DNA of 64,000 nucleotides, taken from contig JAQOOI010000016.1 in assembly GCA_028554645.1 (NCBI GenBank), positions 868,001 through 932,000 of the forward strand. Direction: 5' to 3'. A program made the translations under genes and the position numbers. This document shows positions 33,887-46,041 of the stretch, piece by piece. This DNA is from Omphalotus guepiniiformis (taxonomy: Eukaryota; Basidiomycota; Agaricomycetes; Agaricales; Omphalotaceae). How positions within the stretch are numbered: the stretch's first letter is position 1; every line of letters starts with the position of its first letter. The notes beneath the pieces were generated by a model that was given only the letters and a program-made list of their open reading frames with translations, made no database searches and had not been told where the DNA came from.

Positions 33887-36800
33887 ATGGCCGCTTATTT
33901 TCTCGATGATGGCGATGGTCACACAGACCCAGATCTACCACCGGGAACACCTCCTACTTGTGAGTCTCAGAAATATTCTCAAAAACTAAAATCAAATATT
34001 GAAGCGTTGCTTTCTTGGTAGTCACTTTCGAAGGGCCATGGTTCACAACCCAATTACTGCTATCGATAACTATTGGCTTTTCTTCTTTCATGATATTCTC
34101 GTACTGTAGAACTAGGTGGCCGATAATCTTCGCCCCTCGGACAAAATTGAAAGGTGAGCGCCTAAAATGATATATTTTATTGATACACTCTCCTGAGGTT
34201 CGGACTAGGTTTTTCGCCCCATGAAGCTCACGCGCATCAGGCATTCTTTGGATGGATTCTTCCTACAATCAGGACTTCCGAGTTCACGGTGCTGCAGATA
34301 GTTGGTTTGGATGCTGCTGTGGTATGTGTGCATCATGCATATTCAGTCGGAAATCATGCGCTAAACGCGTCGTCTCGCAGCTGCTTAATTTCTTCAAGAT
34401 GTCATTTTATCTCTTCTCTGTATGCTCATTCTTCGCAGTCACAATGTTAATGCCACTGAATTGGAGGGTGCGTTATTACGCGCATGAATCAACGTTTTGT
34501 CTAATTCGACATTTCATCCATAGCATAACAAAAAATTAGGAGGCGAGGAAGATTGGCCTGATGGTACTGAAGATTGGGGCTCGTTTGAACCCAACACAAA
34601 TTCCACACTTCCCACTGATGATAGTTGGTTGGGGCTCATCTCGGATGCCAATACCTATCTCTCCGTGCACCTGGTTTTCACCTACTTGTTCACCGTCCTG
34701 GCGCTCTATTACATTTATAAAAATTACCGCCGCTTCCTTCGGTCCCGACAGCTGTTCTCTCTGGAACTCGTACATTCTATTCCGGCACGTACCGTGTTGG
34801 TAACCAACTTGCCTCTGCATCTTCAAGGCGAACGCGCGTTGGCCGAGTATTTCGAGAACATGGGCATGAGCGTGGAGAGCGTGAGTCTAGTTCGAGAGGT
34901 TGGAAGCCTCAAGCGTCTCTTGGATAAAAGAACAAAGGCACTACTAGCTTTAGAAGAGGCGTGGGTGCAGTATGTTGGGAACCCGAGTACGGTGGAGGAG
35001 TATGATCCTGATCACAATGCAGTGGTGAACTTGATTGATGCGGACGTTGAGAGTGGGGGAGGCACAACTCGTTTGGTTGTGCCGCATCGCAAGAGACCAA
35101 CTCTAAGGCCTGCGTGGTTCAAGCCCAAGGTGGACGCATTGGAGTATTTAGAGAAGCAATTCAGCGAGATCGATGAAATAGTGAAGAGAAGAAGGCGGAC
35201 TGGAAAGTTCAAGGCTACGAAGACGGCATTTGTGACATTTGAGAAAATGTCGAGTGCGGTGGGTTCATATCATATTACTGCTAACCTGCCCCCAAACTCA
35301 TTTCTTGAAATTAGCAAATTGCTCTACAAACAGCGCACGCGGCGAATCCTTTTCAGTGTACGACGTACCCAGCCCCAGAACCTCGCGACATCGTTTGGGC
35401 AAATATGACGCCGTCGGAAAGCAGCATTCACATGCGCGATGTGCTCATCATGGGCGCCATCGCTCTCTTGTTCTTCTTCTGGGTGTTCCCCATCTCGGCC
35501 CTTGCAGGCTTGTTGTCTTATGAGGAAATCAAGAAGACGTTACCGTGGCTTGCGGAACTCATTAGTAAAAACACCAGGATTCAGGCGATTGTGCAGAATT
35601 CTTTGCCCTCTGTTGCGATGATTACTCTGAATGCGCTCTTGCCGTTTTTGTTGGAAGGTTTGTTGTGTGTTTTCTGAGCATAAATTGGTATAGGGCACTC
35701 ATCTTGTTGTAGGGCTCACGTATCTACAGGGTTATCGTGCTCGAAGTTGGATTGAGTACTCTTTGATGAAGAAGTACGTCTAAGTCCTGTTTCATTGCGC
35801 TTCTAACGAGTACTTTCTAGATATTTCTTGTTCCTTCTGGTCAACGTCGTCTTTATTTTCCTCGTAGTCAGCACCTACTGGCAATTGGTACGAGATTTGG
35901 CGAATTTTCCTGCAAAGATTCCGGAGAAACTCGCTAAAGCTTTGCAATCTGGTAAAGCGAGGTAAGACTCGTGGTATTTTGGTCTGATCAGCACGAGTGT
36001 AATCGATGGCGTCACAGAAACTTTTTCTTGTCCTATGCTATTCTTCAAGGTCAGTACTGGCCTGCAGACTCTGATCAGTAAAGTGCTTGACTAGTAGTTT
36101 CAAGGACTGGGTATAATGCCTCTCCAACTTTTGAATCTCGGAACCGTAGTTCCAAGATTCTTTTTACGTATGTTTGTAACTAGGACACCTAGAGGTGAGT
36201 GCATTGACAAGGTAGCCTTACACTTTTTCTGTTGGCTGACTCTAAAATATAAGATTTCGCGGAACTGAATGCCCCGCCTATGATCAACTACGGTGTTGTG
36301 TATCCTCAAGCAATTTTGATGTTTACTATCACGATGCTATACAGCGTAGTGCAACCTTTGATTGTCATCTTTGGTGCCGTGTATTTCGGTGTGGGGTATA
36401 TGGTGTACAAGTATAAGTTATTGTTTGGTCCGTATATGATATTTCATTCCGCTGTGAATCGGGGGACTCATTTTTTCTGCAGTGTTTTATAAACCATACG
36501 AATCGCAAGGTCAAGCATGGCCACTGACGTATATCCGTCTCATGTGGGGAGTCATGATTTTCTTACTATTCATGACGGGTTCTTTCCTCGTGTCCCAGTC
36601 ATTCATACTTGCCTCGCTGCTTGTGCCTTTGCTGGTTGGCACGGTAGTGTGGGCGTGGTATCTCCACGTTCAGTTGACGCCGCTGAGCAAGTACGTGAAT
36701 TTAAGCTCGGTTTTCGAGGTGGAAAGGGGTGAGGAAAGTGCAGATGTGACGAGGTTGAGAGCGGGACATCCGGTCACTTGGTCGCAGAGTAATTTGAATA

Positions 36801-37726
36801 GGAGGAGATATGCGCAGAATGATGAGACGTTGTATGTGGCGCCTGAAGATGAGAGGACGGATTATGTGCGTTGATGTGTTGTTCGTGTGCGAGTGACTTG
36901 ACTGACGAACTTTTTTTTTTCTTTTGCTCGTAGTCACAACCACCGATGGCTAATTGGTACAGTGGTGTACTGAAGTATGTGTATTCTTTCTGTATTTCAG
37001 TACGATGAACCTTATTGATTCATGAATAGCACTGGTAAACGGCGGTACGGTCATCCTGCACTAAATGGTGTGCTCCCAGAGCCGTGGCTACCACTGAAGA
37101 AAGGCCAATCACTGAGCAACAATGACAATCGACTCAATGGCACACCTCGACAATCCAAAGACCCCAATCAAGCCGTTGTACTCACACTGCGCAAGAGACC
37201 CAGTGTCGTCCGAAGAGTTCGCGTTGCGTCGAATGCAACAAACCTTAATGCCGAGTTTCCTCTGACTGAGGGTCCACCCGTGGAAGGAACAGGTGTCGTC
37301 TCGAACCCATGGGAGGACGCACAGTCGCGGTCTCCCCGGCGCACGCAGACGGCACCGAACTTGATGCATCATCGGTTAAGTTTTGATCCTGCGTCTGGGG
37401 TGATCATGTTGCCTGAAGACGAGAGCTGGTTGGCGGATGAGGTGGATAGTGATGAGGAAGATTACGGGACGCCAAGTGTTACTGTGTCTGGAGGACTTGG
37501 TGGATTGCAGAGAGCTCAGACTGAACCAGCCGTTACGGGTGTTGTTGTCAGCGATGATGCTAGTATCCAGGGTGAGCCGTTGACGGATGACGAGGAGACG
37601 CCTACGCCTTCTGTGTCTGCGAGTCCCAATAGGGTTTCGAGGTACGGGACGTACTTCCACCATCCCGAAAGGCGGAGGCAACCTATTCCTGGTGCTTTCC
37701 CCAAGACAAGGACTACAACACTATGA
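33887..37726 (+). CDS. CSC1/OSCA-family osmosensitive cation channel (RSN1_7TM/DUF221)
   Basis: Fourteen exons: 33887-33959, 34022-34153, 34209-34321, 34381-34467, 34524-35258, 35315-35657, 35713-35773, 35821-35961, 36018-36049, 36105-36194, 36254-36427, 36483-36865, 36934-36974 and 37030-37726; about 1033 residues. The N-terminal helix and RWPIIFAPRTKLKGFSPHEA are followed by TM2-3 (FYLFSVCSFFAVTMLMPLNW). A large cytosolic loop contains IPARTVLVTNLP and TKTAFVTFEKM. The pore-region helices follow, with APEPRDIVWANM before them; the later ones include YPQAILMFTITMLYSVVQP and IVIFGAVYFGVGYMVYKYK. The tail is long, acidic and Ser-rich. By family it is a calcium-permeable, osmotically or mechanically gated channel of the plasma membrane or endomembranes. 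It is head-to-head with the Rossmann-fold gene (200 bases apart). Confidence 0.93.
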
Positions 37727-37883
37727 TTTTGATGGTTTCATTTCTTGAAAGGAAAGGATAAGCTATGGTTTTTATATTATTGTTGCGGAGATCTTGGTTA
37801 TACCCCTCCATGTCATCGTATTTCTCTCATAATGAATGCTACAAGATATTTAGTTGTACACGACTTGGCGCTTTTTGTTGAGT

Positions 37884-38972
37884 TTAGATATACATTCCCC
37901 CTTCGCCTGTTGCTTTCGAGGCAAATGACAGCCGATCGTGGTGCTTTTGAGTGTTGGAAGGCGAGTGCCAGGATGACTTTGGCTGCTCGCCAGAGGCTGA
38001 GAATAAGAGTTTGTGAGCGGTGGTCACGGTTGTATCTGACCAGTCAAAGTCTTCGGATAGATGCGAGAAATCGGAACGTTGAAGGGTTTTAGGTGCAGGC
38101 GGGGAGACACGAGGGAAAGGAAGGAGGATTAGTGTTCCTTGTTTTGATGGATCGGATGCGATGAGTGAGAGTAGTGCAGCGGAGGTTGTTGAATGCACCA
38201 TGTTGGGTGTTGCGAAAAGCTGTGCGGATGAGGACTGAAAAAGTTTGAGTATGAGTGATTAGAGAGAACTTGAAGAGATAGGGAACGTACGAGGGTAGAG
38301 GTTATTGCGCCTGTGGATAGGTAGCGGATTGGAGCATTATGGAATGCAATTGGTTCTGCGGAGATGTATACAGAAGCTGGATAGATGTCGAGTATAGAAA
38401 TACTAATGCAAGGTTTTGTTCAGCTGGAAGAGAAACTAAATGAATCAGAAAGCACATAGTTGTTGGCTTCAGTTGGTTCACCAATGCTTCTGCGTAGCTG
38501 AACTGATTTGAAATGGGTAACCTCGTAAAGGTTTCAGATACAATTATCGTTGATTGTGTCCAAGATGGATTGAAAACAAGTCCAACCTGTGAGTTCGCCG
38601 ATGTTTCAGAAATAAGAATGGAATGTAAATCGACAAACAGATGAGGAAGACCGCCAGTACTGTACCTGGATATCGTTGACCATGATAGCACCAGTCTGTT
38701 CTCCAAGACTCGCTCCTTTAGCCCAATGACCTGCATCTCCAGACGCAATGACCAGATGCTGATTCTGTGGTAGATCACCGACGATTTTTATATCTAGCGG
38801 GGGAGAAGGTGTTGATTTTGTAGTATCGGTTTGTAGAGGATTCAACTCGTCTTCGTCGTCTGATTCGACGGCGTAACGAGGTGGGACGGTGTCTGCGAGA
38901 GGATCAACATCCTATAGAAATCAATGTGAGTGGAAGATTGCGGTGAGGGTTGGATCTTTACTAGCTGACCAT
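37884..38972 (-). CDS. Conserved protein, possibly a PAC1/Pba1-like proteasome assembly chaperone
   Basis: Exons 38972-38970 (ATG only), 38911-38666, 38586-38456, 38402-38291 and 38234-37884; 280 residues. After the single-codon exon the protein reads MDVDPLADTVPPRYAVESDD, then LVIASGDAGHWAKGASLGEQ, VGLVFNPSWTQSTIIVSETF, PASVYISAEPIAFHNAPIRY and a polar tail. The length and the pattern of a beta-rich core ending in PIRYL remind me of proteasome assembly chaperone 1, but I could not confirm a diagnostic motif. The gene call itself is well supported: all phases fit and all introns are GT-AG. The 3' end converges on the CSC1 gene (157 bases between stops). Confidence 0.7.
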
Positions 38973-39223
38973 GACTGCGGAAAGTAGGTTTGGCAGGCAA
39001 TACTTTCAATACAGACCTCGATAGATGATTCGTTCAAGTCGTTCGTCCGTTCGTGACCTTCAGTCAGAGCAGGTCTGTAGTGAATCAGACGACGTATGTA
39101 GTCAACCACAAAGAACGGATCTGGAAATAAATCATACAGTATTATAATTTAGATACAACAATTGAACTTGAACACAGAAGTAATCCACATAGTAAACATC
39201 ATACTGAAGAAACTGTAAAAGTC

Positions 39224-40584
39224 CTACAAGGGCAGAGCTGATCTCCACTGCATGACTTTGGCGTCACCCTTTGTCATCTCCTCATTCTCTCTTCTCTTTT
39301 GCTCTCGCCGACGCATTTCGAGCACCTCGTCGTACGCTGGTAGTTGTTTTCCCACCAAGAGCCTTCGGATGTTCCACTGAGCACGCAAGCTATAGACGTC
39401 CACATCACTCTCCAAAACGTTGTTCTCCTCGTCTAGTACCACACCTTCATCCTTGGCCTTATTTCGTTTCTTCTTCCGCTCTCTCTGACTTGTGGTCTGC
39501 TGCTGAAAGCATTCCTGGCTTACCAAGTAATTCTTGAACTCTTGACAACCCCATAGATCCAGAACAGCGCAGCCATACAGGTAATCCATGACAAGTTTTG
39601 AGGGATTCGGATCCGAGCATTCGTCGCCTTCACCCCATTGGACATCAACGGCGCTGAGATTATGGAAGATCTGCATACTGTCATCGTAGTCGTTTAGCCA
39701 TTGGAGAGTCATCATCTTCTTGCCAGGATTGTTACGTTGGTTCTGCTGTGTTTCTGAGCCAAGAACACGAGGAGCAGGGACATGGCAATTGTCGACCATC
39801 CAGGTAGGTGTCTTGGGCGATTTGAGATTGAGATTAGCCCCGTCATGCGTGTAGGAGAGGGAAGAGCTCAACGGGCTCAACGTACACACAGTATTAACGC
39901 TATGGCATTCCCAGGGACTGACTTGAAAAGACCTCTATGAATTAGGGTGGAAACCATGATCCCATTGCGAGGGTCGTCGATGTCCTTGATAACTCTTTCA
40001 GGAATTCCGACTTGAGTCCGACCTTCTGTAATCTGCTTTATATACTGGTAGATTATGTCAAGATTGTCCGTTTTTTCTCGTGAACGGAGAGACCTACTTG
40101 ATCTCCTTTCTTCACTGGGATAAGGTGGGCTGCATCAACATAGGACCCCCTGTGTCTTGTGAAGGGGCATGTGGCGTTGTCATTGCCATCTCTCTGCTGA
40201 ATGATATTCCTAAACCCAGAAGAACGTACACTTGTGTTGGTGTAGGCTTCTTTGTTCGCAAAGGGGTCGACAAAGGTATCTGGTGACCTTGTTAGATGAC
40301 ACGGAAAGAGACATGAATGCAAACGGACTGTCATGAATGCGTTGCGCCAGTGAGACGTAGAAGTACTCCTTGTCAAACGTCGTTTCTTCATCGTAATCGA
40401 TATCGCCACTGGTTCGGTGTAATTGTCCTTCGACGCCCGTAATTGCATATCCCACGAAACAGAGCCATCGTAGAGGGTAAACGCAGAGTCGCTGAATTTC
40501 GGATACCCTGATCGCCAACATCTTCATCTCCGAGTTCTCTTCACCTTGATTTGCACGCCGGAGGACGAGAGTGATGTTGACCAT
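39224..40584 (-). CDS. HNH endonuclease-domain protein (HNH_2 type, fungal)
   Basis: Exons 40584-40329, 40279-40098, 40044-39923 and 39875-39224; 403 residues. It has an N-terminal domain (VNITLVLRRAN, LRWLCFVGYAITGVEGQLHR), then the HNH region: IIQQRDGNDNATCPFTRH, VDAAHLIPVKKGDQ and DDPRNGIMVSTLIHRGLF. These carry the Asp-Ala-Ala-His metal/catalytic site and the following Asn and His. The carboxy half has PSKLVMDYLYGCAVLDLWG, typical of this basidiomycete family, and ends in a Lys/Arg/Glu-rich coil. The intron 39922-39876 (47 bases) is the only one that links LFN to PLSSSLSYTHDG in frame. Cellular role unknown; such genes are often multi-copy, and a decayed copy lies at 32010-32320. Confidence 0.8.
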
Positions 40585-41091
40585 GGTGAGGGAAAGTCAA
40601 TGCTCGGTACGAGGAAGGGAGGAAAAGGTGGGTTTGCCTGCCGTTTGGAAAGTGTGATTTGCCGCCCAGGCAATTTGTTATGCTTTCAATACCGACCTCG
40701 ATAGTAAGGTCGACCGTGGCTATATATGACTCTAATTTGCGGATGCTCTGGATCAAGAATACTCAGTAAAGATTTCACTCTTATGTTCTGATCATCATGC
40801 CCTAGTCCCTTCACAAAGGTTCGTTCTCATATCAAAATCATTAGCCGAGGCCCAAGAGTTCTTTTGAATTTTCAGGTCGTACTCTACTTGAAGTTGTGTT
40901 GGGAAAAAAAAGAAATGCATTCTTTGAGCAGTTACAATCCGAGTAACCTGGTGAGCCAGGCACATCACAACATGGTAAAAATTACATGAATACAAGTCAT
41001 CAAATACAATAATCCGCTTCAACTCGTACACAACAAGTTTCAGCCTAGCCTAGAGGTGACCGTGAAACCGTAAAACACTACCACGGTTCAT

Positions 41092-41936
41092 TCAGCTCAA
41101 CTGAGGAGCAATACCAACCGCCGTTTCCATTTCTCGGATGACTTGCAAAAGATCATCACCCTCCTTACTAAACGGAAGGGTTGGCATGGTCCTGGCCATT
41201 GGATCGTTTGGCTTCATGGCTTTCAGGACATCTGGCTTCAGCGTGATCTTCCAGTGTCCTCTATGGCTGGATACGCGACACTCCACTGTCATGAAATTGA
41301 ATGTGTCGAAGCCACTTGTCCCTTCGCACGCAAGAGCCTCGAGACGCCGAGCGTCTATCAAGTCGTGATCAAAACGACATTCCGGCCCACGAGGACAAGC
41401 GCCGGATTGGTAGCTCATGCACAGGCTTTGCTTTTTCTCATAGCTAACCTGAGAACGAGAGAGTGAGTCAAAGTAAGCGACCTGGTTTAGGTTGAAGCAT
41501 CATACCGGAGGCGCATCTTTCCACGTAATTCCTTTCTTGAGTTCTGCCAGAAGTATTGATTTGGGTAAATCGAATGTGTTTTGTCCACCTGAACATAGAG
41601 TGGTATCATCTAGAGATATATCCCATCCACTACGATCCATCTCGTATGCTCCATATCGCTCGAATCCGTGCCCATAATTGAGGCAGACGACACCTTCACC
41701 CTGTGAATATTAAGGCTTGCATTGATATGAAGAAAAGACAGACTTACGAGCTTCAAGATACGCTGGGTGTTGAAGATGGTGTGACTGTATCGACAACCAT
41801 GACCACGGTATTCACAGTTGCTCCAGGTGTCATGGCGCATGGACCCTCTCGCTATCCCGTTATACTCCTGCATGTGTTTGTTGCAAGGCGTACGTCGTGC
41901 GTAGTCGTCCGAAACTTTACTGAGCAGTGGTGGCAT
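41092..41936 (-). CDS. CCCH zinc-finger protein
   Basis: Exons 41936-41748, 41700-41506 and 41448-41092; 246 residues, all introns phase 0. The second finger is a textbook C-x7-C-x5-C-x3-H: LCMSYQSGACPRGPECRFDH (Cys138, Cys146, Cys152, His156). The N-terminal region carries a looser one, with NCEYRGHGCRYSH (Cys41, Cys48, His52) and an upstream Cys18. The region between (GEGVVCLNYGHGFERYGAYE) is aromatic and unlike a linker. The family usually binds RNA. The carboxy tail is helical and acidic. Not recognised as a named gene. Confidence 0.8.
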
Positions 41937-43032
41937 GGTAAATGTCAGTCGCCGAAAATGGGGCTCAATGGCGTTGGAATGAGCGTCGAGAGGCTGGCAG
42001 ACAAGCTATATATACGTGGCTGGTACATCATTGAATCGTGATGAACTCGTGTATGATCCAAAGGTTGAGAGAACTGAACTTAAAGCTTATCGATTGAGCT
42101 TAAACACCCACAGAGTGGCAGTCAATAGATAGCCTTGACTCGACATGTCTTCAAATCCTCACAGCAATGCGATAAGTTGTTTCTTCAGTGGACTCGGATA
42201 CAGCGCAGATAAACATCTAGAAGCTATTGTCAGCAAGTGCAGCCATGTCTTTGACATTGAAAGCATACATACAGTCTCCACTGCCCTCGGGCTGTCTTCT
42301 ATCGAACGGCCATCAAAACCTTGAAGTTCTGGATTTGCGGGTCCTTTGTGGATTTGAAGATGCCGTTTGAATTGGGTAGCTCTTCTAAATCTCTGTTGCA
42401 TTTCACGATGTGAAAAATCGCTCCGAGCTTGATGTGATGGTGAGATTCGTCCCAAACCCTTTCTCTTCAAATTCTGATTGGGCGATTACGATCGAGTCGC
42501 AGCAGAGTGGACTGATGCGTCATATGCGCTGGGCAGGGTAATGCTATCCATGATCTGAGTGGGTTTCATCAGCGCAGAGACACCGAACACGCTCACAGAG
42601 GCTATCCAAGATGAATATACCAGTGGTAGTTGGTTAACTGCTGTCTTTCCGAGTTGAGGATGAACTTGTTTCGTTTCGTGCATGGTAATGTGTCCTTGGA
42701 TAAGGCTGCGAGTGACCTATTCTGCTTTCATGAAGATTGCGTGTACGATAATGCAAAACTGAGCTCAACATACCTAGCCATATGTCAAAAGTTTTGAGTA
42801 TTTTGTGATGTCGAGAACCAATCGAAAACCGAGAATCCACCTTGAACAATTGAGCTGTAAGATGAGTTATGTTGTTGCCTGAGCCTCGCGTCTATTCGGA
42901 GATAACACGGAGAAGGCAATAAGATTGAGAATAAATAGGAACAAAGGTTTTGACACAGCCGCGGACACGTACAGAGGCGTGTCGGTGCCTGTTTTACATC
43001 TCGACTTTGAAAAGATATACTGTCCCTTCACG
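41937..43032. other. Stretch without a firm gene; possible C2H2-like fragment on minus strand
   Basis: On the minus strand near 42470-42280 a frame reads FSHREMQQRFRRATQFKRHLQIHKG, which resembles the second half of a C2H2 finger. The paired cysteines that should precede it are not in frame, and no complete gene could be assembled. The rest holds the promoter of coatomer delta (+) and of the CCCH gene (-). Confidence 0.35.
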
Positions 43033-44971
43033 ATGGTTAGTTTTCATTTGGAAATGAAGGAACCTATTAACCGTCTTTCAGGTTGTACTCGCAGCTTCAA
43101 TATGTACAAAAGGCGGCAAAGGCAAGCTACAAAATTGATCTCCTGGTCTGAATAACTTCCTAACCCAACTTTATGAAGCCGTTATTTCTCGCCAGTTTTG
43201 CGATATGGCGCGTACACGGATTGAATCTCTGCTGGCTTCTTTCCCAAAACTAATACCAACCAATACTCAACATACAACTGTCGAAACCGCCGATGTTCGC
43301 TTCGTCTACCAACCTCTCGAAGATCTTTACATTCTCCTTATCACGAACAAAGCCTCGAATATCTTGCTGGACATTGATACTCTGCATCTCTTTGCTCGGG
43401 TTGTGTCGGATATGTGCCGTACGGCGGATGAAAGGGAGATATTGAACAAGTCCCTGGAGATTGTAGGCGCATTTGATGAAGTTGTCAATCTTGGATTCAG
43501 AGAACAAGTCAATCTCATGCAAGTGAGGAGCGTGCTGGAGATGGAGAGTCACGAAGAGAAGATACAAGAGATCATTGCAAGGGTAAGCGACTTCTGGGTT
43601 ACTTTCGTTGTAAATGTGAACCTATCACGCGAAAACAGAATAAAGAAGCCGAGGCCAAAGAAGAACTTAAACGTCGCGCTAAGCAGCTTGAGATGCAGCG
43701 CCGTGAACAGCAACGCCGGGCTGCAAGTACCGGCGGAGGGTCAAGCTATCTTGGAGGAGGCATGTCGGGCTATTCCCCCGTGCCGAGATACGACGCCCCA
43801 GACCCTACCCCGTCGCGCATCACTACCTCATCCCCCGCACCATCTTCCACTCGCACTCCTGCTTTCAAGAGCAGTGGCATGAAACTCGGAAGCAAGAAGA
43901 CCAAGCAAGCTGAGCTCCTAGATGCACTGGGCGGCGATGTTCTGGCTTCCCCAGAAGTCTCTGCCCCGCCTACGCCTTCTGTATCTTCCTCGCCCCAGGT
44001 ACCTGCTACCAATGAGAGGGGCAGTCTGCCTGAAGTGGAGCAAGAGAGGTAGGGATTCTCGTTTCTTTTGGTGGTTTGTACCTAATTTATTCCATTCGCA
44101 GTATTCACATCATCATCAAGGAGCAACTTTCTCTTTCGCTTCTTCGAGATGGCGGTGTCCAATCCATGGAGCTCAAGGGCGATATGAATCTTCACATTTC
44201 TGATGCCGACCAAGCTCATCTGCGTCTCACTCTCTCCCCGCCTTTAGCGGACTTTGGTGGAAACAGCTTACAGTTCAAGCAGCACCCGAACGTGGCAAAG
44301 TTTGTGCCTGGAAAGGAGCGTGTTATTGCTCTTAAGGATTCCTCGCGAGCGTTCCCTGTAGGCCAAAGCTTGGCCGTGCTCAAGTGGAGATATGCTGGGA
44401 CAGACGAGAGTAATGTCCCGCTATCAAGTACGCATACTTTTTCTGAGAGCAAAGTGGTATTGGCGACTAACTTTGGATGTTTCTGATGTGTAGTCAATTG
44501 CTGGCCTTCGCCTTCGAATGACGGTACATGCGAAGTGAGTATCGAGTATGAACTCGAAAATGAAAACATCACGCTATACGACCTGAACATCTCTATCCCC
44601 CTTCCGTGAGCGTCATTCCCTTGTGCTGTCGATATGGTGCTAACGACTAATCTCACCTCCGATTTAGCGATGGCTCCTACCCTACCGTCTCCTCGCACAC
44701 CGGCTCCTGGGCCCTTAACCCCTCTTCGCACTCCCTTTCGTGGACCATACCTATCGTTTCTGCCTCAGATGAAGAAACCAAGTCCGGTTCTATTGTGTTC
44801 ACCGTGGGCGGCGATGACGCAGGCGCCTTCTTCCCGGTCGAAGTGAGCTTTGTTGGACAAGGCAGTCTCGCTGGCGTGGCTGTCGCGAGTGTTACGAAGA
44901 CACAAGGCGGGGAAGAGCCTCCATTTTCTGTGGATTCGTTGATAACTGTTGATGAGTACCTGGTCGTTTGA
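43033..44971 (+). CDS. RET2: Coatomer subunit delta (COPI, archain)
   Basis: Exons 43033-43035 (ATG only), 43082-43121, 43179-43582, 43639-44048, 44102-44427, 44494-44605 and 44668-44971; 532 residues (yeast Ret2 is 546). The start MVVLAASICTKGGKAVISRQ is the adaptin small-subunit-like longin fold. Then come VRFVYQPLEDLYILLITNKA and FDEVVNLGFREQVNL, a Glu/Lys-rich helix and a Ser/Pro linker. The mu-homology domain follows, from IHIIIKEQLSLSLLRDGGVQ to SFVGQGSLAGVAV. The protein is part of the COPI coat for Golgi-to-ER traffic and should bind WxW/di-lysine-related cargo through that domain. The second intron has a GC donor (gcaagc); no GT is available there. Confidence 0.95.
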
Positions 44972-45321
44972 GAGATTGCTGGCTTGTCGCAGATTGCAGA
45001 ATGCAGGGGATGCGCCGGTTTACATGTCAATTACTCGAGCACTTTCTGTCGTTTTCATGCCTTTTGGCGGATCTGAACTCTGTTTTAGACGAGGACAACA
45101 ACATTGTGCTTGGGTGAAAAAGTGTTCTATTTAACTATTTATCTTATTTCAAGGGTTGGCGTGATTTTTCTTGCATGTTATAAGTTACATCAAGCGAAAG
45201 CTGCGGGCCGACTACCCCAAGAAAAAAATTCAAGTTGGATTTCTGACATACATGACAAGAAAGATTGTACACGAGTTCTTCCTACTGCGGAAGACGATAT
45301 ACCACACTGGATCATGCCGTC
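44972..45321. other. Convergent 3' region of RET2 and lectin-like gene A
   Basis: 350 bases between two stop codons on opposite strands. I see nothing coding here. Confidence 0.5.
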
Positions 45322-46041
45322 TCAGATTGGGAGACTGGCAACCTGCCAGTGAGTCCCATCAAACACGGCCTCGCTGATGGTTTGTGGGGATCCTGCACTG
45401 ATGAACCCAACTCTGACTGTACGGGAAGTCTCAGAGCTCCCCATCGCATACAAAACCTGGCTTCCTTCAACTCCGACAAATCCCTCGGTAGTGATACAAT
45501 CCGAACATGTAGGTCCTCCTCTTCTTCCAAGGGAGGGTTGCCAAATGTATTCGCTCAGTACATTATCCGGGGAGAAGAAGTAGATGCGAATCTAGACTAG
45601 AAGATAAGCATTTCTAGTCAGAATATATTGTCTCTTCCTTACATCTCCAAAGCCAGACGTCGTCAAATCCACGGCGGCAATTGGTGTACCCAACCTCGTC
45701 TGGTTAGCGGGTACAATCACACTGTTCAAAGCAAAGGCACCACAGCTCGTGCCAGTATTGGTGTGACCGGTGGTATATGGGCCACTGACGCAGGTCTGGA
45801 TGATGTTGCCAGCAGCATTTTGAGAGAATAGACGGGTTTCTCCGGTGTTTTCGGCAGACTGGATTGCAGCTACATCGCTTCTGGCGCTGAAGGGGATGAT
45901 GTTTTCGGCCGAGTCAGAGCCAGCGACTGCTCCGATGAAGGAGAGGAAGGGAGCAATGAGCTGATAAGGCAAATTCAGTAACTGGCGTCGACAGGACAAT
46001 TCTATGATACGACGTACCAAGACAAGTTTCAAAATCTGCAT
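45322..46041 (-). CDS. Secreted lectin-like two-blade protein, copy A
   Basis: Exons 46041-46018, 45960-45643 and 45591-45322; 203 residues. The start MQILKLVLLIAPFLSFIGAV is a signal peptide, split by intron 1. The mature protein has two blade-like units. The first is TRLFSQNAAGNIIQTCVSGP with a second Cys in TGTSCGAFAL; the second is IRIYFFSPDNVLSEYIWQ with TCSDCITTEGF and LYAMGSS. The pattern RLYYQ-xx-G-x-I-xE-Y/C-WxG resembles blades of fungal fucose-specific (AAL-type) lectins, but a full propeller would need about six blades and here there are two. So the lectin role is an inference, and oligomerisation would be needed. Four conserved Cys suggest disulphides. Confidence 0.75.

Noticed and set aside
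36050..36104. Earlier acceptor (tagtag) in the CSC1 gene
   Set aside because: It shifts the frame; the acceptor at 36103-36104 restores QGLGIMPLQLLNLG.
42159..42470. C2H2 zinc-finger-like stretch (RFRRATQFKRHLQIHKG)
   Set aside because: The Cys pair needed for the finger is absent in frame, and no gene structure fits; kept only as a note.
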